A stretch of 64,000 nucleotides of DNA from contig JAUCEF010000001.1 in assembly GCA_033558025.1 (NCBI GenBank), positions 2,356,001 through 2,420,000 on the forward strand, written 5' to 3'. Positions 35,226 through 45,548 of the stretch are shown here, piece by piece. A program made the position numbers and the translations under genes. The notes under the pieces were generated by a model. It was not told where the DNA came from. It saw only the letters and a program-made list of their open reading frames with translations, and ran no database searches. Numbering within the stretch: position 1 is the stretch's first letter; each line of letters starts with the position of its first letter. This DNA comes from Phytophthora sp. 'mugwort' (taxonomy: Eukaryota > Oomycota > Peronosporomycetes > Peronosporales > Peronosporaceae).

Positions 35226-35714
35226 TCTTTTGTCCGCGCACGCCGTTACGCGCGCAGTATTGCTTTTGTCGCTTCTGCCAATGTTTGCTTGATTGGCACG
35301 ACCGTGCCGCGCGTCGTGAAGTATTTCCGCTCTCAGAGAACGCTTGTGGCGGCCACACGGACCATGCAAACCGGTGCCTCGAGGTCTCTGGATCGAGTCC
35401 CGCCACGTCAAATCGCGGAATCGACCGACGTCCCAGCGTGGCGCTATTTGTGGTCTGGAGCGTTGAACGCGTCCAGCGGTACGCGTGGCGACAGGGTTCG
35501 GTCCTGAAGCAGTGGCAAGCGCCTTGAATATTCTACACGCGTTTGAAGCCTATTGGCATGCAGACGCTCGGAGCGGCGTATCTGCGATTTCAGAGGGCCG
35601 TGCGAGGCGCGGATTGTCGGGCTGGGCTGACCGCGCGCGTGCGATTACGCTTGTTTCTGATTCGTTTGAATTTGCGCATGTTTGTGTGTGAGTGGTGTGT
35701 GGATTGTTTGAGCT

Positions 35715-35786
35715 AGCACTTTGGCGCAGAGGAAGCGTGTTGGGCTCATAACCCAAAGGTCGTTGGATCGAGACCAACAAGTGCTA
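35715..35786 (+). tRNA. tRNA-iMet(CAU), right-arm copy 43
   Basis: Body unchanged, standard 561-bp unit. Confidence 0.96.
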
Positions 35787-36275
35787 TCTTTTGTCCGCGC
35801 ACGCCGTTACGCGCGCAGTATTGCTTTTGTCGCTTCTGCCAATGTTTGCTTGATTGGCACGACCGTGCCGCGCGTCGTGAAGTATTTCCGCTCTCAGAGA
35901 ACGCTTGTGGCGGCCACACGGACCATGCAAACCGGTGCCTCGAGGTCTCTGGATCGAGTCCCGCCACGTCAAATCGCGGAATCGACCGACGTCCCAGCGT
36001 GGCGCTATTTGTGGTCTGGAGCGTTGAACGCGTCCAGCGGTACGCGTGGCGACAGGGTTCGGTCCTGAAGCAGTGGCAAGCGCCTTGAATATTCTACACG
36101 CGTTTGAAGCCTATTGGCATGCAGACGCTCGGAGCGGCGTATCTGCGATTTCAGAGGGCCGTGCGAGGCGCGGATTGTCGGGCTGGGCTGACCGCGCGCG
36201 TGCGATTACGCTTGTTTCTGATTCGTTTGAATTTGCGCATGTTTGTGTGTGAGTGGTGTGTGGATTGTTTGAGCT

Positions 36276-36347
36276 AGCACTTTGGCGCAGAGGAAGCGTG
36301 TTGGGCTCATAACCCAAAGGTCGTTGGATCGAGACCAACAAGTGCTA
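36276..36347 (+). tRNA. tRNA-iMet(CAU), right-arm copy 44
   Basis: Body unchanged, standard 561-bp unit. Confidence 0.96.
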
Positions 36348-36836
36348 TCTTTTGTCCGCGCACGCCGTTACGCGCGCAGTATTGCTTTTGTCGCTTCTGC
36401 CAATGTTTGCTTGATTGGCACGACCGTGCCGCGCGTCGTGAAGTATTTCCGCTCTCAGAGAACGCTTGTGGCGGCCACACGGACCATGCAAACCGGTGCC
36501 TCGAGGTCTCTGGATCGAGTCCCGCCACGTCAAATCGCGGAATCGACCGACGTCCCAGCGTGGCGCTATTTGTGGTCTGGAGCGTTGAACGCGTCCAGCG
36601 GTACGCGTGGCGACAGGGTTCGGTCCTGAAGCAGTGGCAAGCGCCTTGAATATTCTACACGCGTTTGAAGCCTATTGGCATGCAGACGCTCGGAGCGGCG
36701 TATCTGCGATTTCAGAGGGCCGTGCGAGGCGCGGATTGTCGGGCTGGGCTGACCGCGCGCGTGCGATTACGCTTGTTTCTGATTCGTTTGAATTTGCGCA
36801 TGTTTGTGTGTGAGTGGTGTGTGGATTGTTTGAGCT

Positions 36837-36908
36837 AGCACTTTGGCGCAGAGGAAGCGTGTTGGGCTCATAACCCAAAGGTCGTTGGATCGAGACCAAC
36901 AAGTGCTA
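36837..36908 (+). tRNA. tRNA-iMet(CAU), right-arm copy 45
   Basis: Body unchanged, standard 561-bp unit. Confidence 0.96.
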
Positions 36909-37397
36909 TCTTTTGTCCGCGCACGCCGTTACGCGCGCAGTATTGCTTTTGTCGCTTCTGCCAATGTTTGCTTGATTGGCACGACCGTGCCGCGCGTCGT
37001 GAAGTATTTCCGCTCTCAGAGAACGCTTGTGGCGGCCACACGGACCATGCAAACCGGTGCCTCGAGGTCTCTGGATCGAGTCCCGCCACGTCAAATCGCG
37101 GAATCGACCGACGTCCCAGCGTGGCGCTATTTGTGGTCTGGAGCGTTGAACGCGTCCAGCGGTACGCGTGGCGACAGGGTTCGGTCCTGAAGCAGTGGCA
37201 AGCGCCTTGAATATTCTACACGCGTTTGAAGCCTATTGGCATGCAGACGCTCGGAGCGGCGTATCTGCGATTTCAGAGGGCCGTGCGAGGCGCGGATTGT
37301 CGGGCTGGGCTGACCGCGCGCGTGCGATTACGCTTGTTTCTGATTCGTTTGAATTTGCGCATGTTTGTGTGTGAGTGGTGTGTGGATTGTTTGAGCT

Positions 37398-37469
37398 AGC
37401 ACTTTGGCGCAGAGGAAGCGTGTTGGGCTCATAACCCAAAGGTCGTTGGATCGAGACCAACAAGTGCTA
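37398..37469 (+). tRNA. tRNA-iMet(CAU), right-arm copy 46
   Basis: Body unchanged, standard 561-bp unit. Confidence 0.96.
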
Positions 37470-37958
37470 TCTTTTGTCCGCGCACGCCGTTACGCGCGCA
37501 GTATTGCTTTTGTCGCTTCTGCCAATGTTTGCTTGATTGGCACGACCGTGCCGCGCGTCGTGAAGTATTTCCGCTCTCAGAGAACGCTTGTGGCGGCCAC
37601 ACGGACCATGCAAACCGGTGCCTCGAGGTCTCTGGATCGAGTCCCGCCACGTCAAATCGCGGAATCGACCGACGTCCCAGCGTGGCGCTATTTGTGGTCT
37701 GGAGCGTTGAACGCGTCCAGCGGTACGCGTGGCGACAGGGTTCGGTCCTGAAGCAGTGGCAAGCGCCTTGAATATTCTACACGCGTTTGAAGCCTATTGG
37801 CATGCAGACGCTCGGAGCGGCGTATCTGCGATTTCAGAGGGCCGTGCGAGGCGCGGATTGTCGGGCTGGGCTGACCGCGCGCGTGCGATTACGCTTGTTT
37901 CTGATTCGTTTGAATTTGCGCATGTTTGTGTGTGAGTGGTGTGTGGATTGTTTGAGCT

Positions 37959-38030
37959 AGCACTTTGGCGCAGAGGAAGCGTGTTGGGCTCATAACCCAA
38001 AGGTCGTTGGATCGAGACCAACAAGTGCTA
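37959..38030 (+). tRNA. tRNA-iMet(CAU), right-arm copy 47
   Basis: Body unchanged, standard 561-bp unit. Confidence 0.96.
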
Positions 38031-38519
38031 TCTTTTGTCCGCGCACGCCGTTACGCGCGCAGTATTGCTTTTGTCGCTTCTGCCAATGTTTGCTTGATTG
38101 GCACGACCGTGCCGCGCGTCGTGAAGTATTTCCGCTCTCAGAGAACGCTTGTGGCGGCCACACGGACCATGCAAACCGGTGCCTCGAGGTCTCTGGATCG
38201 AGTCCCGCCACGTCAAATCGCGGAATCGACCGACGTCCCAGCGTGGCGCTATTTGTGGTCTGGAGCGTTGAACGCGTCCAGCGGTACGCGTGGCGACAGG
38301 GTTCGGTCCTGAAGCAGTGGCAAGCGCCTTGAATATTCTACACGCGTTTGAAGCCTATTGGCATGCAGACGCTCGGAGCGGCGTATCTGCGATTTCAGAG
38401 GGCCGTGCGAGGCGCGGATTGTCGGGCTGGGCTGACCGCGCGCGTGCGATTACGCTTGTTTCTGATTCGTTTGAATTTGCGCATGTTTGTGTGTGAGTGG
38501 TGTGTGGATTGTTTGAGCT

Positions 38520-38591
38520 AGCACTTTGGCGCAGAGGAAGCGTGTTGGGCTCATAACCCAAAGGTCGTTGGATCGAGACCAACAAGTGCTA
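38520..38591 (+). tRNA. tRNA-iMet(CAU), right-arm copy 48
   Basis: Body unchanged, standard 561-bp unit. Confidence 0.96.
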
Positions 38592-39080
38592 TCTTTTGTC
38601 CGCGCACGCCGTTACGCGCGCAGTATTGCTTTTGTCGCTTCTGCCAATGTTTGCTTGATTGGCACGACCGTGCCGCGCGTCGTGAAGTATTTCCGCTCTC
38701 AGAGAACGCTTGTGGCGGCCACACGGACCATGCAAACCGGTGCCTCGAGGTCTCTGGATCGAGTCCCGCCACGTCAAATCGCGGAATCGACCGACGTCCC
38801 AGCGTGGCGCTATTTGTGGTCTGGAGCGTTGAACGCGTCCAGCGGTACGCGTGGCGACAGGGTTCGGTCCTGAAGCAGTGGCAAGCGCCTTGAATATTCT
38901 ACACGCGTTTGAAGCCTATTGGCATGCAGACGCTCGGAGCGGCGTATCTGCGATTTCAGAGGGCCGTGCGAGGCGCGGATTGTCGGGCTGGGCTGACCGC
39001 GCGCGTGCGATTACGCTTGTTTCTGATTCGTTTGAATTTGCGCATGTTTGTGTGTGAGTGGTGTGTGGATTGTTTGAGCT

Positions 39081-39152
39081 AGCACTTTGGCGCAGAGGAA
39101 GCGTGTTGGGCTCATAACCCAAAGGTCGTTGGATCGAGACCAACAAGTGCTA
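39081..39152 (+). tRNA. tRNA-iMet(CAU), right-arm copy 49
   Basis: Body unchanged, standard 561-bp unit. Confidence 0.96.
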
Positions 39153-39641
39153 TCTTTTGTCCGCGCACGCCGTTACGCGCGCAGTATTGCTTTTGTCGCT
39201 TCTGCCAATGTTTGCTTGATTGGCACGACCGTGCCGCGCGTCGTGAAGTATTTCCGCTCTCAGAGAACGCTTGTGGCGGCCACACGGACCATGCAAACCG
39301 GTGCCTCGAGGTCTCTGGATCGAGTCCCGCCACGTCAAATCGCGGAATCGACCGACGTCCCAGCGTGGCGCTATTTGTGGTCTGGAGCGTTGAACGCGTC
39401 CAGCGGTACGCGTGGCGACAGGGTTCGGTCCTGAAGCAGTGGCAAGCGCCTTGAATATTCTACACGCGTTTGAAGCCTATTGGCATGCAGACGCTCGGAG
39501 CGGCGTATCTGCGATTTCAGAGGGCCGTGCGAGGCGCGGATTGTCGGGCTGGGCTGACCGCGCGCGTGCGATTACGCTTGTTTCTGATTCGTTTGAATTT
39601 GCGCATGTTTGTGTGTGAGTGGTGTGTGGATTGTTTGAGCT

Positions 39642-39713
39642 AGCACTTTGGCGCAGAGGAAGCGTGTTGGGCTCATAACCCAAAGGTCGTTGGATCGAGA
39701 CCAACAAGTGCTA
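39642..39713 (+). tRNA. tRNA-iMet(CAU), right-arm copy 50
   Basis: Body unchanged, standard 561-bp unit. Confidence 0.96.
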
Positions 39714-40202
39714 TCTTTTGTCCGCGCACGCCGTTACGCGCGCAGTATTGCTTTTGTCGCTTCTGCCAATGTTTGCTTGATTGGCACGACCGTGCCGCGC
39801 GTCGTGAAGTATTTCCGCTCTCAGAGAACGCTTGTGGCGGCCACACGGACCATGCAAACCGGTGCCTCGAGGTCTCTGGATCGAGTCCCGCCACGTCAAA
39901 TCGCGGAATCGACCGACGTCCCAGCGTGGCGCTATTTGTGGTCTGGAGCGTTGAACGCGTCCAGCGGTACGCGTGGCGACAGGGTTCGGTCCTGAAGCAG
40001 TGGCAAGCGCCTTGAATATTCTACACGCGTTTGAAGCCTATTGGCATGCAGACGCTCGGAGCGGCGTATCTGCGATTTCAGAGGGCCGTGCGAGGCGCGG
40101 ATTGTCGGGCTGGGCTGACCGCGCGCGTGCGATTACGCTTGTTTCTGATTCGTTTGAATTTGCGCATGTTTGTGTGTGAGTGGTGTGTGGATTGTTTGAG
40201 CT

Positions 40203-40274
40203 AGCACTTTGGCGCAGAGGAAGCGTGTTGGGCTCATAACCCAAAGGTCGTTGGATCGAGACCAACAAGTGCTA
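40203..40274 (+). tRNA. tRNA-iMet(CAU), right-arm copy 51
   Basis: Body unchanged. The downstream flank changes to ttatgcgcgcgtaattgc, the first sign of the distinct right-end subfamily. Confidence 0.96.
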
Positions 40275-40763
40275 TCTTTTGTCCGCGCACGCCGTTATGC
40301 GCGCGTAATTGCTTTTGTCGCTTCTGCCAATGTTTGCTTGATTGGCACGACCGTGCGGCGCGTCGTGAAGTATTTCCGCTCTCAGAGAACGCTTGTGGCG
40401 GCCACACGGACCATGCAAACCGGTGCCTCGAGGTCTCTGGATCGAGTCCCGCCACGTCAAATCGCGGAATCGACCGACGTCCCAGCGTGGCGCTATTTGT
40501 GGTCTGGAGCGTTGAACGCGTCCAGCGGTACGCGTGGCGACAGGGTTCGGTCCTGAAGCAGTGGCAAGCGCCTTGAATATTCTACACGCGTTTGAAGCCT
40601 ATTGGCATGCAGACGCTCGGAGCGGCGTATCTGCGATTTCAGAGGGCCGTGCGAGGCGCGGATTGTCGGGCTGGGCTGACCGCGCGCGTGCGATTACGCT
40701 TGTTTCTGATTCGTTTGAATTTGCGCATGTTTGTGTGTGAGTGGTGTGTGGATTGTTTGAGCT

Positions 40764-40835
40764 AGCACTTTGGCGCAGAGGAAGCGTGTTGGGCTCATAA
40801 CCCAAAGGTCGTTGGATCGAGACCAACAAGTGCTA
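40764..40835 (+). tRNA. tRNA-iMet(CAU), right-arm copy 52 (dimer type A)
   Basis: Body unchanged. The downstream flank is gcgcgtaattgc with gtgcggcgcg. Confidence 0.96.
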
Positions 40836-41324
40836 TCTTTTGTCCGCGCACGCCGTTACGCGCGCGTAATTGCTTTTGTCGCTTCTGCCAATGTTTGCTT
40901 GATTGGCACGACCGTGCGGCGCGTCGTGAAGTATTTCCGCTCTCAGAGAACGCTTGTGGCGGCCACACGGACCATGCAAACCGGTGCCTCGAGGTCTCTG
41001 GATCGAGTCCCGCCACGTCAAATCGCGGAATCGACCGACGTCCCAGCGTGGCGCTATTTGTGGTCTGGAGCGTTGAACGCGTCCAGCGGTACGCGTGGCG
41101 ACAGGGTTCGGTCCTGAAGCAGTGGCAAGCGCCTTGAATATTCTACACGCATTTGAAGCCTATTGGCATGCAGACGCTCGGAGCGGCGTATCTGCGATTT
41201 CAGAGGGCCGTGCGAGGCGCGGATTGTCGGGCTGGGCTGACCGCGCGCGTGCGATTACGCTTGTTTCTGATTCGTTTGAATTTGCGCATGTTTGTGTGTG
41301 AGTGGTGTGTGGATTGTTTGAGCT

Positions 41325-41396
41325 AGCACTTTGGCGCAGAGGAAGCGTGTTGGGCTCATAACCCAAAGGTCGTTGGATCGAGACCAACAAGTGCTA
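41325..41396 (+). tRNA. tRNA-iMet(CAU), right-arm copy 53 (dimer type B)
   Basis: Body unchanged. The downstream flank is gcgcgagtattgc (one base shorter) and the upstream spacer has cacgcatttgaag. Confidence 0.96.
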
Positions 41397-41884
41397 TCTT
41401 TTGTCCGCGCACGCCGTTACGCGCGAGTATTGCTTTTGTCGCTTCTGCCAATGTTTGCTTGATTGGCACGACCGTGCCGCGCGTCGTGAAGTATTTCCGC
41501 TCTCAGAGAACGCTTGTGGCGGCCACACGGACCATGCAAACCGGTGCCTCGAGGTCTCTGGATCGAGTCCCGCCACGTCAAATCGCGGAATCGACCGACG
41601 TCCCAGCGTGGCGCTATTTGTGGTCTGGAGCGTTGAACGCGTCCAGCGGTACGCGTGGCGACAGGGTTCGGTCCTGAAGCAGTGGCAAGCGCCTTGAATA
41701 TTCTACACGCGTTTGAAGCCTATTGGCATGCAGACGCTCGGAGCGGCGTATCTGCGATTTCAGAGGGCCGTGCGAGGCGCGGATTGTCGGGCTGGGCTGA
41801 CCGCGCGCGTGCGATTACGCTTGTTTCTGATTCGTTTGAATTTGCGCATGTTTGTGTGTGAGTGGTGTGTGGATTGTTTGAGCT

Positions 41885-41956
41885 AGCACTTTGGCGCAGA
41901 GGAAGCGTGTTGGGCTCATAACCCAAAGGTCGTTGGATCGAGACCAACAAGTGCTA
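41885..41956 (+). tRNA. tRNA-iMet(CAU), right-arm copy 54 (dimer type A)
   Basis: Body unchanged. Same flanks as the copy at 40764. Confidence 0.96.
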
Positions 41957-42445
41957 TCTTTTGTCCGCGCACGCCGTTACGCGCGCGTAATTGCTTTTGT
42001 CGCTTCTGCCAATGTTTGCTTGATTGGCACGACCGTGCGGCGCGTCGTGAAGTATTTCCGCTCTCAGAGAACGCTTGTGGCGGCCACACGGACCATGCAA
42101 ACCGGTGCCTCGAGGTCTCTGGATCGAGTCCCGCCACGTCAAATCGCGGAATCGACCGACGTCCCAGCGTGGCGCTATTTGTGGTCTGGAGCGTTGAACG
42201 CGTCCAGCGGTACGCGTGGCGACAGGGTTCGGTCCTGAAGCAGTGGCAAGCGCCTTGAATATTCTACACGCATTTGAAGCCTATTGGCATGCAGACGCTC
42301 GGAGCGGCGTATCTGCGATTTCAGAGGGCCGTGCGAGGCGCGGATTGTCGGGCTGGGCTGACCGCGCGCGTGCGATTACGCTTGTTTCTGATTCGTTTGA
42401 ATTTGCGCATGTTTGTGTGTGAGTGGTGTGTGGATTGTTTGAGCT

Positions 42446-42517
42446 AGCACTTTGGCGCAGAGGAAGCGTGTTGGGCTCATAACCCAAAGGTCGTTGGATC
42501 GAGACCAACAAGTGCTA
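42446..42517 (+). tRNA. tRNA-iMet(CAU), right-arm copy 55 (dimer type B)
   Basis: Body unchanged. Same flanks as the copy at 41325. Confidence 0.96.
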
Positions 42518-43005
42518 TCTTTTGTCCGCGCACGCCGTTACGCGCGAGTATTGCTTTTGTCGCTTCTGCCAATGTTTGCTTGATTGGCACGACCGTGCCG
42601 CGCGTCGTGAAGTATTTCCGCTCTCAGAGAACGCTTGTGGCGGCCACACGGACCATGCAAACCGGTGCCTCGAGGTCTCTGGATCGAGTCCCGCCACGTC
42701 AAATCGCGGAATCGACCGACGTCCCAGCGTGGCGCTATTTGTGGTCTGGAGCGTTGAACGCGTCCAGCGGTACGCGTGGCGACAGGGTTCGGTCCTGAAG
42801 CAGTGGCAAGCGCCTTGAATATTCTACACGCGTTTGAAGCCTATTGGCATGCAGACGCTCGGAGCGGCGTATCTGCGATTTCAGAGGGCCGTGCGAGGCG
42901 CGGATTGTCGGGCTGGGCTGACCGCGCGCGTGCGATTACGCTTGTTTCTGATTCGTTTGAATTTGCGCATGTTTGTGTGTGAGTGGTGTGTGGATTGTTT
43001 GAGCT

Positions 43006-43077
43006 AGCACTTTGGCGCAGAGGAAGCGTGTTGGGCTCATAACCCAAAGGTCGTTGGATCGAGACCAACAAGTGCTA
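43006..43077 (+). tRNA. tRNA-iMet(CAU), right-arm copy 56 (dimer type A)
   Basis: Body unchanged. Same flanks as the copy at 40764. Confidence 0.96.
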
Positions 43078-43566
43078 TCTTTTGTCCGCGCACGCCGTTA
43101 CGCGCGCGTAATTGCTTTTGTCGCTTCTGCCAATGTTTGCTTGATTGGCACGACCGTGCGGCGCGTCGTGAAGTATTTCCGCTCTCAGAGAACGCTTGTG
43201 GCGGCCACACGGACCATGCAAACCGGTGCCTCGAGGTCTCTGGATCGAGTCCCGCCACGTCAAATCGCGGAATCGACCGACGTCCCAGCGTGGCGCTATT
43301 TGTGGTCTGGAGCGTTGAACGCGTCCAGCGGTACGCGTGGCGACAGGGTTCGGTCCTGAAGCAGTGGCAAGCGCCTTGAATATTCTACACGCATTTGAAG
43401 CCTATTGGCATGCAGACGCTCGGAGCGGCGTATCTGCGATTTCAGAGGGCCGTGCGAGGCGCGGATTGTCGGGCTGGGCTGACCGCGCGCGTGCGATTAC
43501 GCTTGTTTCTGATTCGTTTGAATTTGCGCATGTTTGTGTGTGAGTGGTGTGTGGATTGTTTGAGCT

Positions 43567-43638
43567 AGCACTTTGGCGCAGAGGAAGCGTGTTGGGCTCA
43601 TAACCCAAAGGTCGTTGGATCGAGACCAACAAGTGCTA
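43567..43638 (+). tRNA. tRNA-iMet(CAU), right-arm copy 57 (dimer type B)
   Basis: Body unchanged. Same flanks as the copy at 41325. Confidence 0.96.
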
Positions 43639-44126
43639 TCTTTTGTCCGCGCACGCCGTTACGCGCGAGTATTGCTTTTGTCGCTTCTGCCAATGTTTGC
43701 TTGATTGGCACGACCGTGCCGCGCGTCGTGAAGTATTTCCGCTCTCAGAGAACGCTTGTGGCGGCCACACGGACCATGCAAACCGGTGCCTCGAGGTCTC
43801 TGGATCGAGTCCCGCCACGTCAAATCGCGGAATCGACCGACGTCCCAGCGTGGCGCTATTTGTGGTCTGGAGCGTTGAACGCGTCCAGCGGTACGCGTGG
43901 CGACAGGGTTCGGTCCTGAAGCAGTGGCAAGCGCCTTGAATATTCTACACGCGTTTGAAGCCTATTGGCATGCAGACGCTCGGAGCGGCGTATCTGCGAT
44001 TTCAGAGGGCCGTGCGAGGCGCGGATTGTCGGGCTGGGCTGACCGCGCGCGTGCGATTACGCTTGTTTCTGATTCGTTTGAATTTGCGCATGTTTGTGTG
44101 TGAGTGGTGTGTGGATTGTTTGAGCT

Positions 44127-44198
44127 AGCACTTTGGCGCAGAGGAAGCGTGTTGGGCTCATAACCCAAAGGTCGTTGGATCGAGACCAACAAGTGCTA
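44127..44198 (+). tRNA. tRNA-iMet(CAU), right-arm copy 58, last of the array
   Basis: Body and TTTT terminator intact. Homology to the unit ends about 65 bp downstream with cccttctgcaatgttggc, where unrelated sequence begins. Confidence 0.96.
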
Positions 44199-44263
44199 TC
44201 TTTTGTCCGCGCACGCCGTTACGCGCGCAGTATTGCTTTTGTCCCTTCTGCAATGTTGGCTTG

Positions 44264-44479
44264 GGCGATCATTAAAGGTAACCCGTTGCCTTTAGCAGCA
44301 GCACCGTATCTTACACGAGTTGGTTGATACAGGTACTGTTCACCGTTTGAGTGAGCTCCGGGCCTAGAATCGGCCATTTTGCTTGAGCCATGGCCACCGG
44401 TGCGTAGTCTAGGACTTCATCTCCTCACCGAGTCGCGCCAGCACCTTGTTAGCACTCGCGTGTTGGTGTTACGTGTCCC
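44264..44479. other. boundary sequence between array and gypsy fragment
   Basis: About 215 bp of unique sequence with no recognised feature separate the last array unit from the chromodomain relic. It may be integrase C-terminal sequence of the gypsy element too decayed to read. Confidence 0.35.
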
Positions 44480-44494
44480 TCTTGGCACTAGAGG

Positions 44495-44758
44495 CCGCCT
44501 CCACCATTGCTCGATGAGCAAGGAGAACCCCACTATCATGTGAAACGCCTAGTGGCGCGGCGTCGCCGTAAGGGTCGAACCCAGTACCTTGTGAAGTGGA
44601 AAGGATATCCCCACTCACAGAACTCATGGGAGTATGAGGTGCCCCTCCAGCAAGGCTGCCCTGACGTCGTCGACCGACATGGCCCCGAGGGCCAGCGACC
44701 ACTGCGGCGGTCCACGAGTGTCCCAGCACTAGCTCGGGATGCGCCAAGGTCAGCCTGA
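44495..44758 (+). pseudogene. gypsy integrase C-terminal chromodomain, truncated
   Basis: The reading LLDEQGEPHYHVKRLVARRR, then GRTQYLVKWKGYPHSQNSWE and YEVPLQQGCPDVVD, is a clear chromodomain: YHV start strand, the LVKWKGY core and the Trp-Glu in the final helix region. In chromoviruses this module sits at the end of integrase and directs insertion to marked chromatin. No in-frame start or upstream catalytic core remains. The frame ends at 44758. Confidence 0.85.
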
Positions 44759-44941
44759 AGGCTTCCGACCTGACCTTGGGGCAAGGTAGCCAGCATGCCA
44801 CAAACGTGAGGACGGCAGGCTGCGGAAGCAGATGCACATGATGCATTAGCTCTAGAGGAGCGAGACAACGGGGCCTGAGGCCGCTGGAAGTTGACGTCGG
44901 CGTCGGTGTCCAAAACACAGTTGGTTGAACCCAGACGATAT

Positions 44942-45013
44942 TGGTCTTTGGTGGAATCAAAGCACCGACCTTGCGCTTATGGAGCGAGTGCTCTACCACT
45001 GAGCTAGCTGGGC
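44942..45013 (-). pseudogene. elongator tRNA-Met (CAU) pseudogene
   Basis: The minus strand gives a 72-nt tRNA frame: D arm GCTCAGTGGTAGAGC intact; anticodon loop TCCATAA with CAT in anticodon position but C instead of U at 33; only three paired bases in the anticodon stem; T arm GGTGC/CCACC with a C-C mismatch and loop TTTGATT, so the B box is damaged; 3' acceptor AAAGACC plus A. The 5' acceptor strand is GCCCAGC and cannot pair with it (GGTCTTT would be needed). It differs throughout from the initiator gene of the array, so it is not an array escapee. Confidence 0.75.
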
Positions 45014-45142
45014 TGGAGGCCAGCGAGCTGTGGGCATGAGGATGCTGTCAAGGGTTGAGCGCTCTTGGAGCGGAGTTTCCGTGTCAAAATCACAGGACGT
45101 GTACCTAGTGGATACGGTGTGTCCACGGCTTAGTGGGGAGAG

Positions 45143-45548
45143 TGTAACGGGGTTACACGAAGGTAACACGAGTGTAGCCGTGCAGCGTGTCACCTTGCAG
45201 TAGGTAGTACTTGGTACCACTTGTATTAATGGGATTTTAGTACGTGGCAACAGGGCCACTTGATATGCATTTGACTAGGTTAAACTATGGTAGATAGTTA
45301 GAGTAATACATTTACACCACAGCGGCTTTGCCGCAGATAAGCAAACAAATAACAGTTCAGTTTTAGCATCAAAGAGAGTATTGCCCTAGGCTTAGGAATA
45401 CTGGCTCTTTGAGTCTCTAGTGGTATAACTAGAGAGATCTAAGCCTCTACGGAGACGTTAGTGGTTATCCTAACCACTAATAACCACAGCTAAGACTCGA
45501 GGAGTCAGACGTCTTCCTCTGACGCACTACGCTACGCAGCCCCGCTGC
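45143..45548 (+). repeat. probable 3' LTR of the gypsy fragment
   Basis: It begins with TG in TGTAACGGGGTTACACG immediately after the purine run gtggggagag (45133-45142), the normal polypurine tract/LTR junction. It contains AT-rich stretches and symmetrical blocks such as gtggttatcc/taaccac near 45460. The right end is set at cccgctgca near 45548. That end is uncertain because no partner LTR is in the window. Confidence 0.6.

Larger units (their letters stand above)
40764..44126 (+). repeat. 1,121-bp dimeric higher-order repeat, three copies
   Basis: Two unit types alternate strictly. Type A has gcgcgtaattgc and gtgcggcgcg downstream of the tRNA. Type B has gcgcgagtattgc and gtgccgcgcg. The cacgcatttgaag change always lies in the spacer between A and B. 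Period is 561+560 bp, with dimers starting at 40764, 41885 and 43006. Confidence 0.9.
11936..44263 (+). repeat. Right arm of the initiator tRNA-Met tandem array (plus orientation)
   Basis: Fifty-eight intact tRNA copies at 561-bp spacing, with occasional 560- or 537-bp units. Each unit holds a 72-nt tRNA gene, a TTTT Pol III terminator and a roughly 485-bp GC-rich spacer with no protein gene. Markers in the spacers: a 24-bp deletion (spacers before 13330, 15549, 16086); loss of one T in a TTT run (before 13890, 22255, 28424, 29545, 31788); GCTCAGAGC in place of GCTCGGAGC (before 17768, 18329, 18890, 19451, 25620, 26181, 26742); a CCGGCGG change with one lost C (before 17207 and 25059); and a C-to-G change 3' of the copies at 34032, 40203, 40764, 41885 and 43006. 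The last unit breaks off at about 44263. Confidence 0.98.
44480..45548 (+). mobile_element. Ty3/gypsy chromovirus fragment: chromodomain to 3' LTR
   Basis: Reading rightward: an integrase C-terminal chromodomain (44495-44758), about 370 bp of 3' untranslated sequence containing a damaged tRNA, a polypurine tract (45133-45142) and an LTR-like segment. Everything upstream of the chromodomain (Gag, protease, RT, most of integrase) is absent, so this is a 5'-truncated relic abutting the tRNA array. Confidence 0.75.

Noticed and set aside
7171..44243. Repeated open frames of 60-176 codons in all units and on both strands of the array
   Set aside because: They overlap the tRNA genes and spacers, occur on both strands, change frame with 1-bp spacer variants and resemble no protein. 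They are by-products of amplifying a GC-rich unit.
7000..44263. CRISPR array or 5S/45S rDNA as explanation for the tandem repeat
   Set aside because: Units are 561 bp and wholly repeated, with no short repeat/unique spacer alternation, and no 5S or rRNA signature. The only RNA gene per unit is tRNA-iMet.
6906..44263. Centromeric satellite
   Set aside because: Tandem arrays can be centromeric, but there is no sequence evidence here. A Pol III gene per unit points elsewhere, and only CENP-A mapping could decide.
44942..44965. Primer-binding site complementary to elongator tRNA-Met
   Set aside because: The TGG complement of the CCA tail is absent before the discriminator and homology covers the whole tRNA, so this is a tRNA gene remnant, not a PBS.
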